From positions 248,001 through 312,000 of the forward strand of contig LJIA01000002.1 in NCBI GenBank assembly GCA_001295775.1: a DNA stretch of 64,000 bases. The letters are read 5' to 3'. Below, piece by piece: positions 59,548 through 64,000 of the stretch. A program made the translations under genes and the position numbers. The notes beneath the pieces are model-generated. The model was not told the DNA's origin. It made no database searches and saw only the letters and a list, made by a program, of their open reading frames with translations. Origin of the DNA: a beta proteobacterium AAP99 (GTDB lineage: Bacteria; Pseudomonadota; Gammaproteobacteria; Burkholderiales; Burkholderiaceae_C). Position 1 is the stretch's first letter. Each line of letters starts with the position of its first letter.

Positions 59548-61383
59548 TCAGTGCGCTCGCCCTAGGCGGCTGGGCTGCGACGGGTGGGCAAAGCGCCGCG
59601 AGAAGCAGCGGCTGCGCTCGTAGGGATAGGCCTCGGGCGTGTCGCCGGCCGCCACGCGGGCCTGGGTGGCGCGCCACCAGGCGGCGGTAAGCAGATCCGG
59701 GTGATGGCGGCGGAAGGCGGCGTTCACGCGCCGGTCGCCCAGCAGGAAGCGGTGGAACTCCTCCGGGAAGACGTCGTTCTTGCCCACCGCGTACCAGGGG
59801 GTGTCGCTGAGTTCGGCTTCCTCGTTGGGTGCGGGCGGGATCTCGCGGAAGTTCATCTCGGTCATGTACTGGATCTCGTCGTAGTCGTAGAACACGATCC
59901 GGCCCAGGCGCGTCACGCCGAAGTTCTTGAACAGCATGTCGCCCGGGAAGATGTTGGCGCGCGCCATGTCCTTGATGGCCTCGCCGTAGTCCTTCACCGC
60001 GCGATCCACCTCGGCGTCGCTGGCGTGCATGAGGTGCAGGTTCAGCGGGCGCATGCGCCGCTCGATGTACACGTGCTTGATGACGACGATGTCATCCTCT
60101 TCCTCGAGGATGGAGGGCGCCACTTTGCGCAGCTCGGCCAGCAGGCTCGCGCTCATGCGCGCGCGCGGCAGGGCCACCTCGCTGTACTCCCAGGTGTCGG
60201 CCATGCGGCCCACGCGGTCGTGCAGCTTCACGAGCATGTAGCGGTCCTTCACGAAGGCGCGATCCATGTCCTTGAGGATCTCGTCCTTGATGATCTTGAA
60301 CACATACGGATAGGAGGGCAGGGTAAACACGCTCATCACCATGCCCTTGATGCCGGGTGCGATGATGAATTGGTCGTGGCTGTGCTTCAGGTGGTGCAGG
60401 AAGTCGCGGTAGAAGAGCGTCTTGCCCTGCTTCTGCAGACCGAGCATGGTGTAAAGCTCGGCCTTGCTGCGGCCGGGCAGCATGTCGCGCAGGAAGCTCA
60501 CATAGGCTGCCGGCGCGTCCATGTCCACCAGGAAGTAGGCGCGCGTGAACGAGAACAGCAGCGCAATCTCGTCGGCCGACGACAGCAGCGCATCCACATA
60601 GACCTGGCCGCGCGCATCGCGCATCAGCGGAATGGCAAAGGGATGCACCACGGTGCCGTTGAGCACCTTGCCGATGATGTAGGCGCTCTTGTTGCGAAAG
60701 AACAGGGTGGAGAGCACCTGCACCTGAAAGTCCGGCTCGATGCGCTTCACCCCGCGCTCCTTGAGCGCGCGCACGCCCGCGCGCAGCAGCCGTGCCACGT
60801 CGCGCCGGCTGTCAAAGAAGGGGCAGGCCAGGCCAAAGTCCGCCAGCATGCGCGTGAGGCTCGCGCGGCCGCCCTCGCCCGCGTGGACGGCGCCAGACGC
60901 GCGGGCAAAGGGGTAGTACACGCGGAAGCTTGGCGGGTCGCTGTCCATGTGGTCCGTGGCCACCGCCGGGCGCACGAAGATGAAGGCGTTGTTGAAGTAG
61001 TCGCGGTGCAGGATGCGGCAGCACACGGAGTTGAAGAAGGTCTCGGCGCACTCCGGCTGCTTGTGGTTGGCCAGCAGAGTGACGTAGTGCCGCTTGATGG
61101 CCAGCCACATCTCGTCGGGCAGGGTCTCGGCGGCAAACTCCAGATGCAGACGGCCGTAGCACTCGTCCACCCGGGTGTCGTAGTAGTCGATCCGCTCGCG
61201 CGACAGGCGCGCGATGCCGGCCCAGTCGCCCCGCTCGAACATGGCGCGGGCCCGCTGCGCGCAATAGCGGAACAGCCCGTAATGCCGCTCGAACCCCGCC
61301 AGGATGGCGCGGGCCACCTCGCGCGCAAAGCGTTCGTCGGCCGCGTCCAGGCGGGTCTCGGTCAGCGGGGCATCGTCTTCCAT
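59548..61383 (-). CDS. aceK: Isocitrate dehydrogenase kinase/phosphatase
   Basis: A 611-residue bifunctional enzyme that phosphorylates and dephosphorylates isocitrate dehydrogenase to switch flux into the glyoxylate bypass. Family blocks: FERHYGLFRYCAQRARAMFE, HYVTLLANHKQPECAETFFN, SVCCRILHRDYFNNAFIFVR, the kinase-like ATP region IKGMVMSVFTLPSYPYVFKI, then KDRYMLVKLHDRVGRMADTW and NIFPGDMLFKNFGVTRLGRI. GGAAAGGAA before the ATG at 61383 sets the start. The beginning overlaps the end of the dehydratase gene by 22 bases. No aceA/aceB gene is in the window. Confidence 0.93.
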   Translation of the reverse strand: MEDDAPLTETRLDAADERFAREVARAILAGFERHYGLFRYCAQRARAMFERGDWAGIARLSRERIDYYDTRVDECYGRLHLEFAAETLPDEMWLAIKRHYVTLLANHKQPECAETFFNSVCCRILHRDYFNNAFIFVRPAVATDHMDSDPPSFRVYYPFARASGAVHAGEGGRASLTRMLADFGLACPFFDSRRDVARLLRAGVRALKERGVKRIEPDFQVQVLSTLFFRNKSAYIIGKVLNGTVVHPFAIPLMRDARGQVYVDALLSSADEIALLFSFTRAYFLVDMDAPAAYVSFLRDMLPGRSKAELYTMLGLQKQGKTLFYRDFLHHLKHSHDQFIIAPGIKGMVMSVFTLPSYPYVFKIIKDEILKDMDRAFVKDRYMLVKLHDRVGRMADTWEYSEVALPRARMSASLLAELRKVAPSILEEEDDIVVIKHVYIERRMRPLNLHLMHASDAEVDRAVKDYGEAIKDMARANIFPGDMLFKNFGVTRLGRIVFYDYDEIQYMTEMNFREIPPAPNEEAELSDTPWYAVGKNDVFPEEFHRFLLGDRRVNAAFRRHHPDLLTAAWWRATQARVAAGDTPEAYPYERSRCFSRRFAHPSQPSRLGRAH

Positions 61384-62297
61384 GCGGCCGTTCCTTTCCA
61401 TCCGTTCAATGTATCGAGGCTCACCCCCACGCCGCCACAGACCTCGATCAAGGGCGCCTTGAATTGTTCGCACAGGGCGCGATGCACCATCGGCACGGCC
61501 AGGGCGGCGCCGCAGGCGGGTTCCACCAGCACGCGGTGGGCGTCCGCAAAGGCCAGGCAGGCATCCACGGCCTCGCCATCGGTCACCGTGACCGATTGCA
61601 CCGGGTGCTCGAAGCAGAGCTCGAACGCCCGCTGCGCCACCCGCTTGGCGCCCAGGGTCCCGGCAATGCTGGTGATGGCCGGCAGGGTGATGCGCTCGCG
61701 CGCCTTCAAGCTCTCGTGCAGGCTGGCCGCGCCCACCGTTTCGGCGGCGATCACCGGCACGTGCTGCAGGCCATTGCGGCGCAGGCCCTCGATCACGCCC
61801 GCGAGCAGACCGCCACCGCCCACGGCCAGCACCACGCAGTCAAAGCTCGCCCCGGCGGCCACCACCTCATCAATCAGCGTGGCGTGGCCGTCCCAGAGCA
61901 GGGGGTCATCAAAGGGGTGTACGTAAGCGGCACCCAGCGCGTCGGCCAGCTGGACCGCATGGGCATGGGCGTCGTCCCAGACGCTGCCGTGTACCTGCAC
62001 CTGTGCGCCGAGCGCCGCAATCGCCGCGCGTACCGGGATGCCGGTGCTTTCGGGCACCACGATGTGCGCCGGAACGCCCAGCGTGCGCGCCGCCCATGCC
62101 GCTGCATACCCGGCGTTGCCGCCGCTGGCACAGACGATGGCTTTAGCTCCCGAGGCCACCTTGGCCGAGCACAGTCGGCCCACGCCGCGGTGCTTGAAGC
62201 TGCCCGCCGGCTGCAGGGCATCCATCTTGAGCCATGCGCGCTGGCCGGGCAGGGCAAATGGCGGCAGGGCGGGGATCAGGGGCGTGTTCAGATGCAT
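61362..62297 (-). CDS. PLP-dependent serine/threonine dehydratase-like enzyme
   Basis: A 311-residue fold-type II PLP enzyme. Lys35 in QPAGSFKHRGVGRLCSAK is the Schiff-base lysine, followed by IVCASGGNAGYAAAWAARTL (substrate loop), VVLAVGGGGLLAGVIEGL (phosphate-binding Gly run) and a late VEPACGAALAVPM. The pattern is that of L-serine (or threonine) dehydratase, giving pyruvate or 2-oxobutyrate and ammonia. It starts at 62297 and its stop lies inside the aceK gene start, so the two are co-transcribed. Confidence 0.85.
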   Translation of the reverse strand: MHLNTPLIPALPPFALPGQRAWLKMDALQPAGSFKHRGVGRLCSAKVASGAKAIVCASGGNAGYAAAWAARTLGVPAHIVVPESTGIPVRAAIAALGAQVQVHGSVWDDAHAHAVQLADALGAAYVHPFDDPLLWDGHATLIDEVVAAGASFDCVVLAVGGGGLLAGVIEGLRRNGLQHVPVIAAETVGAASLHESLKARERITLPAITSIAGTLGAKRVAQRAFELCFEHPVQSVTVTDGEAVDACLAFADAHRVLVEPACGAALAVPMVHRALCEQFKAPLIEVCGGVGVSLDTLNGWKGTAAWKTMPR

Positions 62298-62502
62298 GGG
62301 CTTGCGCTCTCGAGTCGGTGCGTTCGGTCCATTCGGTGAATTCGGTGTTCCAGGGCGCTGCCGCATCAAGTGCAGTTTGCACAACGCCTCGGTGCCCACT
62401 GTAAGGGCTGACCCGCCTTGGCGACGAACCCTGAACCCTTCCAGGCGCGTGATCCCGCGTTCGCTCGCGCGCCGCGGTGGTCTCATTGTTCAAGGAGGCT
62501 GT

Positions 62503-63105
62503 ATGTCCATCCGATCCCAAGTGCATCTGGTCCGGGCCGTCGTGGTCATGCTCGCCACGAGTGCATGTGTGGCCACGGCCCAGGTGCCTGTGGACAGCAG
62601 CGCCAGAACCAAGGTACAGCGCAGCGGCGCGTCGTCCACGACCCCCGCCGCGGTTGACGCCCCGCGGCTCGCCGTGGGCGCCCAGGCGCGCCTGGGTGGG
62701 GTGCAGCTGGACGGGAAGCCCTTTGACTTGAACAGCACGCGCGGCAAGGTGACCTTGGTCGTGTTCTGGCACAAGGACTGCCCCGTTTGCCGTGCGCGCA
62801 TGCCGGAGCTTCGCGCGAACTACCTGGGCTGGCGCGACAAACCCTTCGAGCTGGTCAGCGTGGCGACCGACAAGGACGTGCAGAGCGTGCGCGACTACGA
62901 GCAGATCCTGCAGGTGGCCGTGCCGCAGGCCCAGAACTTTCCGCGCCTGTGGCGCGGCGGTGCGAGCCATGCCGACAACTTCGGCCCGATCAGTACCTAC
63001 CCGACGTCCTTCCTCTTGGATCGTCAGGGCAAGGTGCTGCGCGTCTTCGTCGGCCGGATCGAGCCCGCCCTGTGGGACGACATCGCCGAGGTGGTGCTCC
63101 AGTAA
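62503..63105 (+). CDS. TlpA-like periplasmic thioredoxin protein
   Basis: A 200-residue protein with signal peptide (LVRAVVVMLATSACVATAQV), then a TlpA/ResA-type redoxin domain: GVQLDGKPFDLNSTRGKVTL, VVFWHKDCPVCRARMPELRA with active-site Cys93-x2-Cys96, and PTSFLLDRQGKVLRVFVG with the cis-Pro region. It reduces or isomerises disulfides outside the cytoplasm, commonly for cytochrome maturation. AAGGAGG sets the start at 62503. Single gene, divergent from the dehydratase gene. Confidence 0.87.
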   Translation: MSIRSQVHLVRAVVVMLATSACVATAQVPVDSSARTKVQRSGASSTTPAAVDAPRLAVGAQARLGGVQLDGKPFDLNSTRGKVTLVVFWHKDCPVCRARMPELRANYLGWRDKPFELVSVATDKDVQSVRDYEQILQVAVPQAQNFPRLWRGGASHADNFGPISTYPTSFLLDRQGKVLRVFVGRIEPALWDDIAEVVLQ

Positions 63106-63224
63106 GCGCCTGGGGCTTGCAGACAAGCCGCAAACACGGGATTGGGCCCCTGCCCGCGTGGGGCTAAACCGCAGGCCAGCGGGCCGTGCGCCAACCCGGC
63201 GCGCCCGATCGCGGAGTGTTTGCC

Positions 63225-64000
63225 ATGCCCATGGTCATCCTGTCCCCCCGCGAGGTGGACGACTTCGACTTCAACGCCGTGCAGTGGCGCTTTCTGGCCG
63301 AAGGTGACTCCTGGTTCTCCATCGGCCACAACCCGCCCTGGGCCACCTCCAACGTGCTCATGGCCATGCAGGGGCAGTTTGCCAAGCGCCACGTGGCCGT
63401 GAACTGTGCCACGCCCGGAGACACCCTGGCCCACATGCACCAGATGTGGAGCGACTACAACTTCACGAGCCTGCTGGACAGCCCGCAGCACCGCATGTGG
63501 TGGCACGGCCTGCTGTTCTCCGCCGGGGGCAACGACCTGATCGATGCCTGTCAGAGCCCCGCCACCGCGCCGGACGCAAGCCGTCGCATCTTCCGCACCC
63601 AGCCTGAATGGAGCAGCCCCACGGAGGGCGCCGACCGCTATCTGTCCGAAGACGGCTGGCAGCGCTTTGCGGCTTACTTCCGCGCCCACTTTGACCATCT
63701 GCTCGAGCGCCGCGCGAACGCCGAGAACCCGGACATGGCCATCTTCATGCATACCTATGCCCTGCCCACGGTGCGCAATGCCCCGGCCGGCAGCATGCTG
63801 GGCAAGACCCTCGGCCCCTGGCTCTACAAGGCCGTGAAGATGTACGGCATCCCCGAGATGGACTGGCCCGCCGTGGCCGAGCGCCTGTTCGACAAGCTCT
63901 CCGCGCTCATCAAGGGCTGCCACGACCCGGCGCGCGCCGTCTACGTTTACGACTCCCAGGCCCTGGCCGGCGTAACGCCCGCCGCGCCGGGCACGACCGA
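63225..64000 (+). CDS. SGNH/GDSL-like hydrolase, 3' truncated by the window edge
   Basis: The frame opened by the ATG at 63225 (with GGAG upstream) runs to base 64000 without a stop, so the gene continues past the window; at least 258 codons. The protein starts MPMVILSPREVDDFDFNAVQ and has WRFLAEGDSWFSIGH, the block I GDS motif of SGNH hydrolases, and LLFSAGGNDLIDA, the block III GGND. Later parts include AIFMHTYALPTVRNAPAGS. Lipase/esterase activity is likely; the substrate is unknown. Neither a signal peptide nor a TM helix is seen. Confidence 0.75.
   Translation, partial: MPMVILSPREVDDFDFNAVQWRFLAEGDSWFSIGHNPPWATSNVLMAMQGQFAKRHVAVNCATPGDTLAHMHQMWSDYNFTSLLDSPQHRMWWHGLLFSAGGNDLIDACQSPATAPDASRRIFRTQPEWSSPTEGADRYLSEDGWQRFAAYFRAHFDHLLERRANAENPDMAIFMHTYALPTVRNAPAGSMLGKTLGPWLYKAVKMYGIPEMDWPAVAERLFDKLSALIKGCHDPARAVYVYDSQALAGVTPAAPGTT

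Noticed and set aside
59584-61926. A 780-codon open frame on the plus strand
   Set aside because: Antisense to aceK and the dehydratase gene, His/Val/Ala-rich composition typical of an antisense frame.

Overview
The window is GC-rich, densely coded chromosomal DNA. Its gene set (hydroxypyruvate isomerase, aceK, yaeQ, XapX/YcaC, 2-hydroxychromene-2-carboxylate isomerase type protein, TctD/TctE-type two-component systems, biosynthetic thiolase) suggests a betaproteobacterium, most likely Burkholderiales. That is inference from gene content; no rRNA or tRNA was seen to anchor it. Both window ends cut genes: the 5' end lies inside a hydroxypyruvate isomerase gene, and the 3' end inside an SGNH-like hydrolase gene that is open to the last base.

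Layout. 1-11 kb: hyi, hemerythrin-like protein, DUF1801 protein, a lipoprotein S9 peptidase, an M20 dipeptidase and a tandem pair of paralogous membrane-anchored proteins. 11-17 kb: a small secreted Lys/Ala-rich protein, an orphan amino-acid binding protein, and an APC permease divergent from a TonB-dependent receptor. 17-24 kb: a RelE/ParE-type toxin-antitoxin pair, a 2TM protein/LytS-type kinase/LytTR regulator operon, and a small two-gene module bounded by a perfect 50-bp direct repeat that copies the 3' end of the regulator gene. 24-29 kb: GNAT, an ECF sigma operon with a large nested palindrome upstream, a TPR-LuxR regulator and an HCCA isomerase. 29-34 kb: an ammonium transporter gene broken by one in-frame TAA, DsrE, methyltransferase, zinc-ribbon protein and YaeQ. 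34-42 kb: a ~356-bp structured element with terminal inverted repeats, NDH-2, then MFS/amidohydrolase/XapX/YcaC genes divergent from a LysR regulator and MarC. 42-48 kb: a lower-GC HEPN-like gene, acyl-CoA dehydrogenase, DMT transporter, SodC, RidA and an NRAMP-type transporter.

48.8-55.7 kb is the most unusual block. An alpha/beta-hydrolase-fold protein with Cys at the nucleophile position, an acyl carrier protein and a ketoacyl-ACP synthase run directly into a response regulator/sensor kinase pair. A second, closely paralogous regulator/kinase pair lies just upstream on the same strand. This looks like a duplicated two-component system bracketing a private acyl-chemistry module.

55.8-64 kb is mostly ordinary metabolism: SDR, a methyltransferase with an apparent Tat-like leader, thiolase, beta-carbonic anhydrase, a serine-dehydratase-like enzyme overlapping aceK, a TlpA-like thioredoxin and the truncated SGNH protein.

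A family of short intergenic stem-loop repeats, with a conserved tail reading acaagcggaaag or close to it, is scattered through the first ~27 kb.
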